From the IMG/VR virus record IMGVR_UViG_3300011116_000796, positions 55,655 to 119,654 of that record: a stretch of 64,000 nt of DNA; one strand, 5' to 3'. A program made the position numbers and the translations under genes. The notes under the pieces are model-generated. The model was not told the origin of the DNA. It ran no database searches and was given only the letters and a program-made list of their open reading frames with translations. Below, one piece after another: positions 47,423 through 54,560 of this stretch. This DNA is from a virus. How positions within the stretch are numbered: position 1 is the stretch's first letter; each line of letters opens with the position of its first letter.

Positions 47423-47961
47423 TGAATCCACAACCTCAAATCGAAAATTTTGAACGGTTTGGTATACTTGGTAATCAAGCCATCAATACGAATCTGGCTC
47501 TAAACACAAACTTCAGGTTTATTCTGAAGAAAATTCCATATACAACATATTTCTGTACGTCGATTACTACACCATCATCAACATCCGAGCCAATGAGTTA
47601 TGATTACATAACTGCTGCACAACTTAAATTGCCCGGAGGAAGAACTAATACTGATATTTCTATACGGTTCATTATATCCGAAGACTTCAAGAACTATATG
47701 GAAATAGTCAATTGGTTTAGATACAGTGTTGCTTATCGTGATTTTTCGAAGATAGAACCAGAGAGTATAGTTGGTCCTTCGGATGGTCAAATGCTTCTAT
47801 TGAACAATAAGAAGAATCCCATCTACATGATCAACTACAGAAATTTGATACCAACAAATCTATCTGGATTTACATTAACCAATTCCGAGAGCGAGCCGTC
47901 TGTTTTGACTGCAACAATTCAGTTTGTTTATGATACTTACAGCGTAAACAAACTCAATTAA
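47422..47961 (+). CDS. Tail-tube-fold protein, copy 2 (179 aa)
   Basis: Paralogue of the preceding gene: NTNLALNTNFRFILKKIPYT, TYFCTSITTP, DISIRFIISEDFKNYMEIVN and MLLLNNKKNPIYMINYRNLI correspond one to one. The ATG at 47422 shares its A with the upstream stop (TGATG) and has GAGGAG 8 bases before it; a GTG one codon earlier is less likely. Tandem copies suggest two distinct rings of the tube ends. Confidence 0.72.
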   Translation: MNPQPQIENFERFGILGNQAINTNLALNTNFRFILKKIPYTTYFCTSITTPSSTSEPMSYDYITAAQLKLPGGRTNTDISIRFIISEDFKNYMEIVNWFRYSVAYRDFSKIEPESIVGPSDGQMLLLNNKKNPIYMINYRNLIPTNLSGFTLTNSESEPSVLTATIQFVYDTYSVNKLN

Positions 47962-48015
47962 GGTTTAGGTCTAATCGGTTTACTAGCAGATTTGGAAGAT
48001 CCTTTGGATCTGCGA

Positions 48016-48324
48016 TCAGTTGAACGAAGAGGTTTTGCCGCTCTCATCGGTTTCATTGTTGATTTTCTTCTGGGCATTCTCTATCTCCATTTGAATTTTT
48101 TCAATACGAGAGACTATCTCTACATTGTTTGAAACTAATTTCTTCGCATTGATTATGAGTTCTTTAGGACAATTCTTTACTGATTCAAGGTTCTTGATTG
48201 TTTTGATTAGTTGCTTTGTATTGCTATCGTAAAAACTCCTCATGGAGTAAAGTTTCTCTTTCTTAATATTATCCGGTAAAGATCGGAACCACTCAACTAT
48301 TTCAAGAGCCGATTTGTCATCCAT
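48016..48324 (-). CDS. Small helical protein, unknown (102 aa)
   Basis: No family recognised. Helical and charged with coiled-coil character (KQLIKTIKNLESVKNCPKEL, EIVSRIEKIQMEIENAQKKI). Its start overlaps the end of the upstream 69-aa gene by 8 bases, forming a two-gene minus-strand unit convergent with the tail cluster. Possibly an early regulator or accessory protein; no evidence for a specific role. Confidence 0.65.
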   Translation of the reverse strand: MDDKSALEIVEWFRSLPDNIKKEKLYSMRSFYDSNTKQLIKTIKNLESVKNCPKELIINAKKLVSNNVEIVSRIEKIQMEIENAQKKINNETDESGKTSSFN

Positions 48325-48526
48325 TCTTTCTCACTCCGCTAAGTTGGAGCGTTAGGATTCCATCCCTATGCTCCATACTGATTAGTACATGGTCCCATCC
48401 TTGAGACTTTGCAAGATCAACTTCGATCTTGCATATTCGGTAGAACATCTCAGGCATAAACTCTTTATTGAGTTTGTATGTTGCCTTTCGAATGACTTGT
48501 CTGTTGGGGAGATTTGATTCAGACAT
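48317..48526 (-). CDS. Small protein, unknown (69 aa)
   Basis: No family recognised. The sequence (FYRICKIEVDLAKSQGWDHV, ILTLQLSGVRKNG) suggests a compact alpha/beta protein. First gene of a two-gene minus-strand unit. The start codon is preceded by CATAAACACTAT; the same 12-base string precedes another minus-strand gene at 55135, so it may be part of a promoter. Confidence 0.62.
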   Translation of the reverse strand: MSESNLPNRQVIRKATYKLNKEFMPEMFYRICKIEVDLAKSQGWDHVLISMEHRDGILTLQLSGVRKNG

Positions 48527-48607
48527 GATAGTGTTTATGGTGTGTGTTGTCTAGAGAGTCTTGAAAAGTTTGAACACATTCTTTTATGTCCTCAAGCAAT
48601 TGGAATT

Positions 48608-48615
48608 CATAAATA
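48608..48615 (+). promoter_or_regulatory. Late promoter candidate CATAAATA before holin-like gene
   Basis: CATAAATA 36 bases upstream of the ATG at 48652, with an AAAGG ribosome site between. Confidence 0.65.
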
Positions 48616-48651
48616 GTTTAGTAGTGTTGGAACCCCTAAGAAAGGTTGAAT

Positions 48652-49089
48652 ATGTTCGCACCTGAACTCATATCATTGATTGGCGGATCCGCCGTTGGAT
48701 TTCTCTTCAAGTTCATGGCGCAGAAAGCGCAAGATCAGAAAGAGATGTTCAATCGCCTCATAGAGGCAAACAAGAGAACAACTGAGAATCAAGATAAGGC
48801 AGCAGAGCGTGTGCCTCTTGATGTGGGCAAGGGGGTCCGTCAGTTGATTGTGCTTTCAGTCCTGTTCGGAACTCTTCTTGCTCCGTTTATTCTCCCATTC
48901 TTTGGTGTACCCACATTCGTTGAAGTGGACACCAATACATCAGAGGCACTGTTTGGATTAGTTCCTGCTACAGCAAAGAAGTATTTTGTTGAAGTGAACG
49001 GATTTGTTTATGCCTCTGAAACACGACAGATTCTTGTAAGTATCGTCGGTTTCTACTTCGGAACCGCAGCAGCAACAAACAGAAGTTAA
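48652..49089 (+). CDS. Holin-like membrane protein (145 aa)
   Basis: Hydrophobic segments at residues ~5-20 (LISLIGGSAVGFLFKFM), ~63-85 (RQLIVLSVLFGTLLAPFILP) and ~125-140 (ILVSIVGFYFGTAAA), separated by a charged amphipathic stretch (QKAQDQKEMFNRLIEANKRT). This pattern matches a membrane protein widespread in marine phages and often called holin. The ATG at 48652 with AAAGG is preferred to a TTG two codons upstream. A late promoter and the lipoprotein gene downstream would fit a lysis cassette, although no endolysin is seen nearby. Confidence 0.7.
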   Translation: MFAPELISLIGGSAVGFLFKFMAQKAQDQKEMFNRLIEANKRTTENQDKAAERVPLDVGKGVRQLIVLSVLFGTLLAPFILPFFGVPTFVEVDTNTSEALFGLVPATAKKYFVEVNGFVYASETRQILVSIVGFYFGTAAATNRS

Positions 49090-49098
49090 GGAGTTACC

Positions 49099-49497
49099 AT
49101 GAACATCAAACTATTATCGTTTACTGCGCTCCTTTTCCTTGGTGCATGCTGCACGGCTCCCGAAATTGTTCCTGACTCAACAGGCGACTCGGTCATCATG
49201 TTGAGCCTGAAAGAGCAGATCGCAAAGAACAGCAAGATCGATGCGGGTTGGGGATGGATTGCTTGGTATCTGCCTGTAGTAGGTCTTGCGGGGGCTTGGG
49301 CATGGAGAGAACTGATCAAGAAGCCTTTCACATGCGATACATGCGAGTTCGAAAAGAGCAAAGCCGTCAATGCCTACAAGAAGATCAAGGCCAATGAAGA
49401 AAAGGCCAAGGCTGATGCAGCCAAGGCCGATAAGCAAGAAGACGAAAAGAAAGAACAGGATCAACCAACTGATCCTGATCCGAAGCCTAATCCTTGA
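49099..49497 (+). CDS. Lipoprotein with internal membrane segment (132 aa)
   Basis: An N-terminal lipoprotein signal is evident: MNIKLLSFTALLFLGACC with the lipobox at Cys17. A second hydrophobic segment at ~50-67 (GWGWIAWYLPVVGLAGAWAW) is followed by a long charged, Lys/Glu/Ala-rich tail ending in Pro/Asp repeats. It follows the holin-like gene by 9 bases with an AAGGAG site. Lipid anchor plus membrane span recalls unimolecular spanins, but the order of parts and the charged tail after the span do not clearly match that class. Confidence 0.72.
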   Translation: MNIKLLSFTALLFLGACCTAPEIVPDSTGDSVIMLSLKEQIAKNSKIDAGWGWIAWYLPVVGLAGAWAWRELIKKPFTCDTCEFEKSKAVNAYKKIKANEEKAKADAAKADKQEDEKKEQDQPTDPDPKPNP

Positions 49498-49761
49498 TCA
49501 ATTGTAGACAACGGACTGCCATCCGTCTTCGGTGTAATTCTTCCACACCGACCGTGCACTTGACTTGCTCACAGTTGTGGAGTATGTCCACTTGATGACT
49601 CCTGACTTTCCAGATCCAAGAAACAGACTGATGACGGAATCATCGTTCGGAACCTTCACGAACCGAATCCACCCCGCTTTGTCTTTCGACTGAAGCATCG
49701 GATCGCTCTTGGTGAAATCTGCCATCGTGGCAACAGGAAGTTTAGGGGAGTCGTTGTTCAC
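49498..49761 (-). CDS. Small protein, unknown (87 aa)
   Basis: No family recognised. Beta-rich C-terminal half (IRFVKVPNDDSVISLFLGSG, VIKWTYSTTVSKSSARSVWK). The likely start is GTG at 49761, where a consensus sigma-70 promoter would begin transcription; an ATG 12 codons in (49725) has no ribosome site. Its stop lies next to that of the lipoprotein gene on the other strand, with no space for a terminator. Confidence 0.6.
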   Translation of the reverse strand: MNNDSPKLPVATMADFTKSDPMLQSKDKAGWIRFVKVPNDDSVISLFLGSGKSGVIKWTYSTTVSKSSARSVWKNYTEDGWQSVVYN

Positions 49762-49767
49762 GATTCA

Positions 49768-49796
49768 ATTATAAGGTTTGAATCGGTTTCTGTCAA
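49768..49796 (-). promoter_or_regulatory. Consensus sigma-70 promoter, start codon at +1
   Basis: TTGACA (49791-49796), 17-base spacer, TATAAT (49768-49773) on the minus strand, both boxes perfect. The -10 ends 6 bases before the GTG at 49761. Confidence 0.85.
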
Positions 49797-49803
49797 GGGG
49801 CAT

Positions 49804-50517
49804 TTACGAATTGTCCAATAACTCTTCTGCCTCCTGAATACTGTCCACCTTCCGAATGAACAGAGGAGTACCCTCCCCCACCCATGCTCCAATGGTATTG
49901 GTGTGTAGGTACTCATAAGCCTCGTCAATAGTCATACCGTCACGCTCGACCAGAACGCTTGCACACTTATCAAGATCATATACGATAATTGGCACATTGT
50001 TATCGATCCTAGACCCCACTCCAATGACGCAGTCTTCGAACCCATCCGCCTTCATAGTTCGGGGTTCAGGGCGACTCTGTCTAGCCTCTGGCTTGCCCTC
50101 TGTACCTTCCCCCTCTTGCCACCCGCTCCGATCAGGGATCGTGGAGATCGCCTCCTGGGGGCTTTTCTGATGCATAGTCCAATAACACCTTTCCGCATCC
50201 CTCTTGGTGGTGTATGGGCGGCTGACATTCCCGTTGATATCGGTCCACACCCACCCCATATGGCGGGGACTGTATCGGACCACAGGATCCTTCTCATCAG
50301 GATTCATGCATTGGCGGTCCATAACTTCCATGTGGTTTGCAATAATCTGATCCGCCTCCATCTCACTCGGAAAGTGCTTCGTAATGCGTCTTGCAGCCTC
50401 ACGAACCGCTTTGGGAATTCCCTTACGGATGTAATTTGGGTTGAATGGGCTGAACAGGGAATACATGAAATTTCGGGCGTTATTCATGGCAACAAATTGC
50501 TCGTATGGAAGTGTCAT
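49804..50517 (-). CDS. BPSL0761-like N-terminal domain protein (237 aa)
   Basis: The first ~60 residues (MTLPYEQFVAMNNARNFMYS, IPKAVREAARRITKHFPS) resemble the BPSL0761-type small domain widespread in proteobacteria and phages, of unknown function. A middle segment (RHMGWVWTDINGNVSRPYTT) and a C-terminal part with DGMTIDEAYEYLHTNTIGAW are unassigned. I chose the ATG at 50517: translation further upstream would pass through the sigma-70 promoter. GC and codon use are higher than in the structural genes, which may mark a recently acquired gene. Confidence 0.72.
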   Translation of the reverse strand: MTLPYEQFVAMNNARNFMYSLFSPFNPNYIRKGIPKAVREAARRITKHFPSEMEADQIIANHMEVMDRQCMNPDEKDPVVRYSPRHMGWVWTDINGNVSRPYTTKRDAERCYWTMHQKSPQEAISTIPDRSGWQEGEGTEGKPEARQSRPEPRTMKADGFEDCVIGVGSRIDNNVPIIVYDLDKCASVLVERDGMTIDEAYEYLHTNTIGAWVGEGTPLFIRKVDSIQEAEELLDNS

Positions 50518-50524
50518 AAAAAGT

Positions 50525-50552
50525 ATTATAAGCGTTTTATGTGAGAAGTCAA
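50525..50552 (-). promoter_or_regulatory. Sigma-70 promoter, leaderless arrangement
   Basis: TTGACT (50547-50552), 16-base spacer, TATAAT (50525-50530) on the minus strand; 7 bases separate the -10 from the ATG at 50517, with no ribosome site possible. Confidence 0.82.
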
Positions 50553-50588
50553 TAAATTTCGAAAAGAAAATTCGGAAAAATAGAAACA

Positions 50589-50595
50589 CTAAATA
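50589..50595 (+). promoter_or_regulatory. Late promoter candidate CTAAATA before 50700 gene
   Basis: CTAAATA begins a ~100-base leader that ends in AAAGGAAC before the ATG at 50700. It lies between divergent genes. Confidence 0.65.
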
Positions 50596-50699
50596 CAGTC
50601 GCTGAAGGTATATCCATACCTTGTCCCTACTTGAATTGTTTCTTTTGGTTGTGGGGCTTCATTATCTGATAGTCAAATCAACTAAAAGGAACTACCCCT

Positions 50700-52208
50700 A
50701 TGGCAAACTTTTACTGGCAAGGACAAAGTATAACCGGAATTGCCAAATTCGATTGGAACACTAAAGAAAATTGGAAGCAAGTTGAATTCAACTCAAGCGG
50801 AACCGGATCAAGTTTTGGTTGGCGGTATGTAACCGCAAACTATGCACCTGGCCCAAATGATGCCGCAATCTTCGGAGCAATTAACGAAGGTGGTGGTGCA
50901 CTTCAGCCACTTAATGCACTTTCGCCGTGCCTATTTGGAGGATATTCAGGAAATGTTGCTTCAGGAAGTTGGTTAGGTGCAGTAATAGAAACTGGAACCA
51001 CTGCACAAAGCAGTCTTATCACTATAGTTACAAACCTATCAAGAGAAACTGGAGGCAACAGATATCCGTTCACATTATTCGGAACCGGTCTGACGGCAGA
51101 AACTCTGAATTATCTGTACACGGCTGAAGGCATTAGTGGTGTATCTGATGCAGACCTTGTCCCGTGGGCAGCAGGATCACTTCCGAACTCCGGACTTACT
51201 AGTGGTGGAGTTTCTGGCGGTCAAGCAATGGTCGCAAGATCAAGATTCCCATTGAAACTAAAAGTTAGTGATTCAATCATGCTGCACCACGATGGAGACA
51301 AGTTGATTAAATTTGTTGGTGTCAAATCACTTGTAGATGTTTATGGGACTACAGGCAACACAAAATATGTAAGGACTAATGTTATCCAAAATGGTAAGGG
51401 AACAGTTTCAATCTCTTCAGGTGTCTATCAGAACATTTACAACAATGGTGTTGGTTCTTCTATGTACTTGACGGGACTTACATGTGGAACTTTCCGTACA
51501 GTTCCAACTTCTGTTTTTGTAGAACCTAATTGCAGATTCAATCGTGTTGAGGTTGGAGGACAATACACCAATCCAATTTGGTTCGGTGGATCATTAGACA
51601 CCGCATCAGTTGTTAATGAACTCGGTATACCAGGATTGGGTACAACAGGTGTTAACCAAGCAGAATTGGAATCTGGAATTGATATTCAACCGATCTATCA
51701 GTGGTGGACTGGTGGTGGTCTGCAAAATCAACCCTACTTTGTATTCGGTATTCCCGGCCCAACTTCACAGCAAGCAGTTGCGAAGAGAATTAGAGTAGCG
51801 TCAGTTGATGGTGGTGCATCAGGATCTTCAACGGGAACCGCTGCTTGGAATTCAACTTGGAATCTGACATTCGGGGGTGGTGCAAGTGCAGCAACCATTG
51901 AAACCACTAGTGCAATTGTCAGAGTCCAAAATTCCATCAACACCGCAACAACTGTGAATATTGGTACCTTGTTCATGGACAAATCATCTGTACTGGATCT
52001 AGCATCAGCAGGAGAATTTGATAATTGGTTCTTTGGATCATTGAGTGGAAACTCGATTCAGGGTGGTATCATTTTCAGAGATGAAAAATCCACGGTCAAA
52101 GGAAGCCAAGGTATCAGACTATTCAATACTCAAGTTGTGCTTGGTAATAGATTTGATGTCCGTGGCGGTAAACCAACAGCAACTCTCTCTGAGGGTGGTA
52201 TGATTTGA
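50700..52208 (+). CDS. Beta-rich late protein, probable virion surface protein (502 aa)
   Basis: No named family. The opening (ANFYWQGQSITGIAKFDWNT, ENWKQVEF) has the W...G...W.....NW style of beta-solenoid or autotransporter-like repeats, and the whole chain is rich in Gly, Ser, Thr and Asn with short strands (TVNIGTLFMDKSSVLDLASA). No signal peptide, membrane segment or sorting tail. It stands alone between a late promoter and a strong terminator, as expected for an abundant product such as a head or tail decoration/fibre. Function not determined. Confidence 0.72.
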   Translation: MANFYWQGQSITGIAKFDWNTKENWKQVEFNSSGTGSSFGWRYVTANYAPGPNDAAIFGAINEGGGALQPLNALSPCLFGGYSGNVASGSWLGAVIETGTTAQSSLITIVTNLSRETGGNRYPFTLFGTGLTAETLNYLYTAEGISGVSDADLVPWAAGSLPNSGLTSGGVSGGQAMVARSRFPLKLKVSDSIMLHHDGDKLIKFVGVKSLVDVYGTTGNTKYVRTNVIQNGKGTVSISSGVYQNIYNNGVGSSMYLTGLTCGTFRTVPTSVFVEPNCRFNRVEVGGQYTNPIWFGGSLDTASVVNELGIPGLGTTGVNQAELESGIDIQPIYQWWTGGGLQNQPYFVFGIPGPTSQQAVAKRIRVASVDGGASGSSTGTAAWNSTWNLTFGGGASAATIETTSAIVRVQNSINTATTVNIGTLFMDKSSVLDLASAGEFDNWFFGSLSGNSIQGGIIFRDEKSTVKGSQGIRLFNTQVVLGNRFDVRGGKPTATLSEGGMI

Positions 52209-52244
52209 TAGGATACTAGTTGACAGACAATCAGAATTACAGCA

Positions 52245-52275
52245 CCCCCCCCCGAAAGGGGGGGTTGTTGTTTAT
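52245..52275 (+). terminator. Rho-independent terminator with C9/G7 stem
   Basis: Nine C, GAAA loop, seven G, then TTGTTGTTT. Ends the transcript of the 50700 gene 37 bases after its stop. Confidence 0.85.
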
Positions 52276-52280
52276 AAAGC

Positions 52281-52314
52281 AAAACCCCCTGCACATTTCC
52301 GGTTGTGCAGGGGG
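52281..52314 (-). terminator. Terminator of the candidate ncRNA
   Basis: Ten-base-pair stem CCCCCTGCAC / GTGCAGGGGG (52305-52314 with 52285-52294) followed on the minus strand by TTTTGCTTT. Confidence 0.85.
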
Positions 52315-52456
52315 TCGCTGAGTTCGCACTCTCTATTATTAAGGCTCTTGACCCTACATGTGCGAAATGCGGGGCTGACTGATGCGGCTGTACATCCGCA
52401 TTTTCGTCGGCACTAAAAGATCGTCCGGACAATCCTTTAATACCGTCAGGTGCCTC

Positions 52457-52476
52457 TTGACGGACTAGTCCGTCAA
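52457..52476. repeat. Perfect 20-bp palindrome inside ncRNA
   Basis: TTGACGGACTAGTCCGTCAA reads identically on both strands. In RNA it would form an 8-bp hairpin with a CUAG loop, or allow RNA dimerisation by kissing. Confidence 0.9.
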
Positions 52477-52575
52477 CGCTTCGTGCCTATTGGCCTATTT
52501 TACTTCGCACGAACGAAGGGGTGTGACTAGCCTTGGCGAACCTCGGCAGGGGCGAACCCTTTTCGTCACACCCCA

Positions 52576-52604
52576 AGTATATCCCTTTTCCTACCCTCCG
52601 TCAA
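52576..52604 (-). promoter_or_regulatory. Sigma-70 promoter of the candidate ncRNA
   Basis: TTGACG (52599-52604), 17-base spacer, TATACT (52576-52581) on the minus strand, directly before the GGGG of helix P1. Confidence 0.8.
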
Positions 52605-52641
52605 TACCTAACATCAAAGTTTTTCGACTTTGAGTTATCGG

Positions 52642-53673
52642 TCACTCTACCAAAGCAGGCTCGGATCCCTGCATCTGCTTGGTGAGCAAAGCCATGTCGT
52701 ACTTGTACATGATCTTGGCAAGGAGTTTCATATCCACCTTTGGTTCCCATCCAAGCACACGCTTGGCCTTTGATGGATCGCCAAGAAGGAACGGAACTTC
52801 GTTCGGACGGAAGTACTTGGGGTCAATGACAACATGCTTGTTCCAATCAAGCCCTGCCTCTTCAAAGACTTCGGTCAAGAACTCACGAACGCTGTGAGTC
52901 TTCTGCGTTGCAACCACATAATCATCTCCCTGTGGTTGTTGCAGCATAAGCCACATAGCCTCCACATAGTCCTCTGCATAACCCCAATCACGAAGTGCGT
53001 CAAGGTTTCCAAGGCGCAGTTCAGACTGCAATCCCATCTTGATTCTTGCAGCAGCCATCGTAATCTTACGAGTCACGAATGTCTCACCACGACGAGGACT
53101 TTCATGATTGAAAAGAATGCCTGACGATGCGTGAAGACCATATGCATTTCGATACACACGGGTCATGTGATGAGCATGAAGTTTTGCAACAGCATATGGA
53201 GACACAGGCATCATGATGCTATTCTCGTTATATCCGACCGAAGGATCATAGTCCTTGCTGTCGCCAAACATCTCAGATGAGGATGCCTGATAGAAACGAG
53301 TCTTGGGGCTGAAAGTGCGAATTGCTTCAAGAATCTTTAATGTTCCCGATGCAATACCATCACATGTGTACTCGGGAATCTCAAACGATACCGCAACATG
53401 TGACTGTGCAGCAAGGTTGTAGAATTCATCAGGCTTATGTGTCATGATGACATGAGCGACAGCAGACCCATCAGTCAGATCAAAGTGATGCATCTTAAAT
53501 CTAGGATGATTGAAAAGGTGATCGATTCTTGTCGTACTGATAGATGATGTACGACGCTTGAGACCGATGACCTTATATCCCTTTGCCAAGAGCATGTCGG
53601 CAAGATATGAACCATCTTGACCATTTACGCCCGTGATAACAGCAGTCTTTCCATTCCAAATTTCATCTTGCAT
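52642..53673 (-). CDS. gmd: GDP-mannose 4,6-dehydratase
   Basis: 343 aa, full length for Gmd. Converts GDP-mannose to GDP-4-keto-6-deoxymannose, the first step to GDP-fucose, rhamnose-type and perosamine sugars. Extended SDR features: Rossmann GVNGQDG (residues 15-21), substrate-binding SSSEMFG (131-137) with catalytic Ser/Glu, and Tyr160-x3-Lys164 (YAVAK). The RDWGYAEDYVEAMWLM block is diagnostic. Start has GGAG upstream and a late-type promoter at 53714. Gmd genes are known in several T4-like cyanophages; together with the glycosyltransferase at 21736 it could feed glycosylation of virions or host glycans. Confidence 0.96.
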   Translation of the reverse strand: MQDEIWNGKTAVITGVNGQDGSYLADMLLAKGYKVIGLKRRTSSISTTRIDHLFNHPRFKMHHFDLTDGSAVAHVIMTHKPDEFYNLAAQSHVAVSFEIPEYTCDGIASGTLKILEAIRTFSPKTRFYQASSSEMFGDSKDYDPSVGYNENSIMMPVSPYAVAKLHAHHMTRVYRNAYGLHASSGILFNHESPRRGETFVTRKITMAAARIKMGLQSELRLGNLDALRDWGYAEDYVEAMWLMLQQPQGDDYVVATQKTHSVREFLTEVFEEAGLDWNKHVVIDPKYFRPNEVPFLLGDPSKAKRVLGWEPKVDMKLLAKIMYKYDMALLTKQMQGSEPALVE

Positions 53674-53685
53674 TATTTACTCCAT

Positions 53686-54216
53686 TCACGCATTCATTGC
53701 GTAGTTGTCGTAGTATTTATCGCCTTGCTTTGGGTAATTGTAATCAGGCGATGAATTCATGATAATTTTTGCCTGATTGTTGTTCTTCTCTTCTAGTCTG
53801 ACCATTTCCTCCTCCAACGAATAGACCATCTTTTCAAGATGATCAATTTGATTAGAGTAGTCTTCCCTCATAGCAGAGACTTGATCAAACGCCACTCCAA
53901 TGATTCCACTATGGTCCTTTGGAGTCGGAAGAAATCCTGCTTCGGTGAGTTCATCCCAAAGCAAACGAGAATCCTCCTTGTCGAGATGCAAAAATGGTGT
54001 GTCGGGAATGTGTACAGAAACTTTCAATCGATCCTTTTTGAGGATGTTCTTGATGCTGACAGGAACGGGAAAAACAACATTCGATCCCTTTCGAAGTATC
54101 GCAGAGAAGATCGAAACTGTACCTTCAATATCAATAGAGAAAACGACCATGTAGTCAACACGGTCGGTTCTGCTGTTAATGTTATCAGTCCGATAGAGAG
54201 AGTGAATCTTGCTCAT
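53686..54216 (-). CDS. Unrecognised protein with coiled-coil end (176 aa)
   Basis: No family recognised. N-terminal ~110 residues are beta-rich (VVFSIDIEGTVSIFSAILRK, LKVSVHIPDTPFLHLDKEDS); residues ~110-150 form a coiled coil (QIDHLEKMVYSLEEEMVRLE); the end is Tyr/Asp/Asn-rich. Last of a group of four minus-strand genes running from 54844. GAGG lies 10 bases before the start. Its 3' end contains the promoter-like CGATAAATA used for gmd. Confidence 0.65.
   Translation of the reverse strand: MSKIHSLYRTDNINSRTDRVDYMVVFSIDIEGTVSIFSAILRKGSNVVFPVPVSIKNILKKDRLKVSVHIPDTPFLHLDKEDSRLLWDELTEAGFLPTPKDHSGIIGVAFDQVSAMREDYSNQIDHLEKMVYSLEEEMVRLEEKNNNQAKIIMNSSPDYNYPKQGDKYYDNYAMNA
53714..53721 (-). promoter_or_regulatory. 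Late promoter candidate GATAAATA before gmd
   Basis: GATAAATA on the minus strand, ~40 bases upstream of the gmd start and within the 3' end of the preceding gene. Confidence 0.5.
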
Positions 54217-54245
54217 GTTCTAAACCTCACAGTATCGTAGTGCGC

Positions 54246-54560
54246 TTAACTGCGCTCATTCATGAACTTTCCATATGCACCCTCTGGACCGTCGTTGGGA
54301 AAGCGGTCGTGCCTGTCCCAATCTGCTTGACGCAGGGATTCATTCTCAAGCACGACACTTTCGATATGTTCAATCACCTTACGAAACGCTGCTCGTTCCT
54401 TTTCGCTGTATGCTTCCTTGTCATTCACACAGTCATTGAGGAACTTGATCGCATCGAACTTCGCCTTGGGCTTGGGCTTTCGCTTGGGAGTGTCCCAATC
54501 GATGTGCAGTCCACGCTTGAGACCATTTGCGGTGCGAGTGTTACGATAGTTGGATTTCAT
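54246..54560 (-). CDS. Small protein, unknown (104 aa)
   Basis: No family recognised. Basic N-terminus (NTRTANGLKRG, TPKRKPKPKAKFDA) followed by a helical charged body (EAYSEKERAAFRKVIEHIES). The start shares a base with the stop of the very acidic upstream protein (TAATG), so the two are co-translated; a basic and an acidic partner might interact. Confidence 0.65.
   Translation of the reverse strand: MKSNYRNTRTANGLKRGLHIDWDTPKRKPKPKAKFDAIKFLNDCVNDKEAYSEKERAAFRKVIEHIESVVLENESLRQADWDRHDRFPNDGPEGAYGKFMNERS

Larger units (their letters stand above)
52281..52574 (-). ncRNA. Candidate structured non-coding RNA (~290 nt)
   Basis: This gene-free stretch has the layout of an RNA gene on the minus strand: a sigma-70 promoter at 52576-52604, perfect helices, and a terminator at 52281-52314. 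Helices seen: P1 52565-52574 with 52518-52527 (10 bp), enclosing P2 52550-52559 (GGG-UUCG-CCC) and P3 52530-52547 (GCC/GGC, GG-UUCG-CC, tandem mismatch); P4 52507-52513 with 52480-52486; P5 52457-52476; P6 52450-52454 with 52409-52413 around a wobble-containing stem; P7 52396-52401 with 52382-52387; P8 52360-52366 with 52323-52329. No open frame of note. It lacks the T-arm and CCA of tmRNA and the P4 core of RNase P RNA. Exact +1 at about 52569-52571 would trim a few P1 pairs. Not recognised as any known class. Confidence 0.72.

Noticed and set aside
49457-49476. Hairpin AGGATCA / TGATCCT as terminator of the lipoprotein gene
   Set aside because: It is inside the coding end and has no T-run.
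52130-52432. Open frame of 100 codons on the minus strand
   Set aside because: It crosses the end of the 50700 gene, two terminator hairpins and the RNA gene, has no ribosome site and no protein-like composition.
52281-52574. tmRNA or tRNA gene
   Set aside because: No T-arm consensus next to a 3' acceptor, no CCA, no resume codon with tag frame; the GGTTCGCC elements sit in UUCG hairpins instead.
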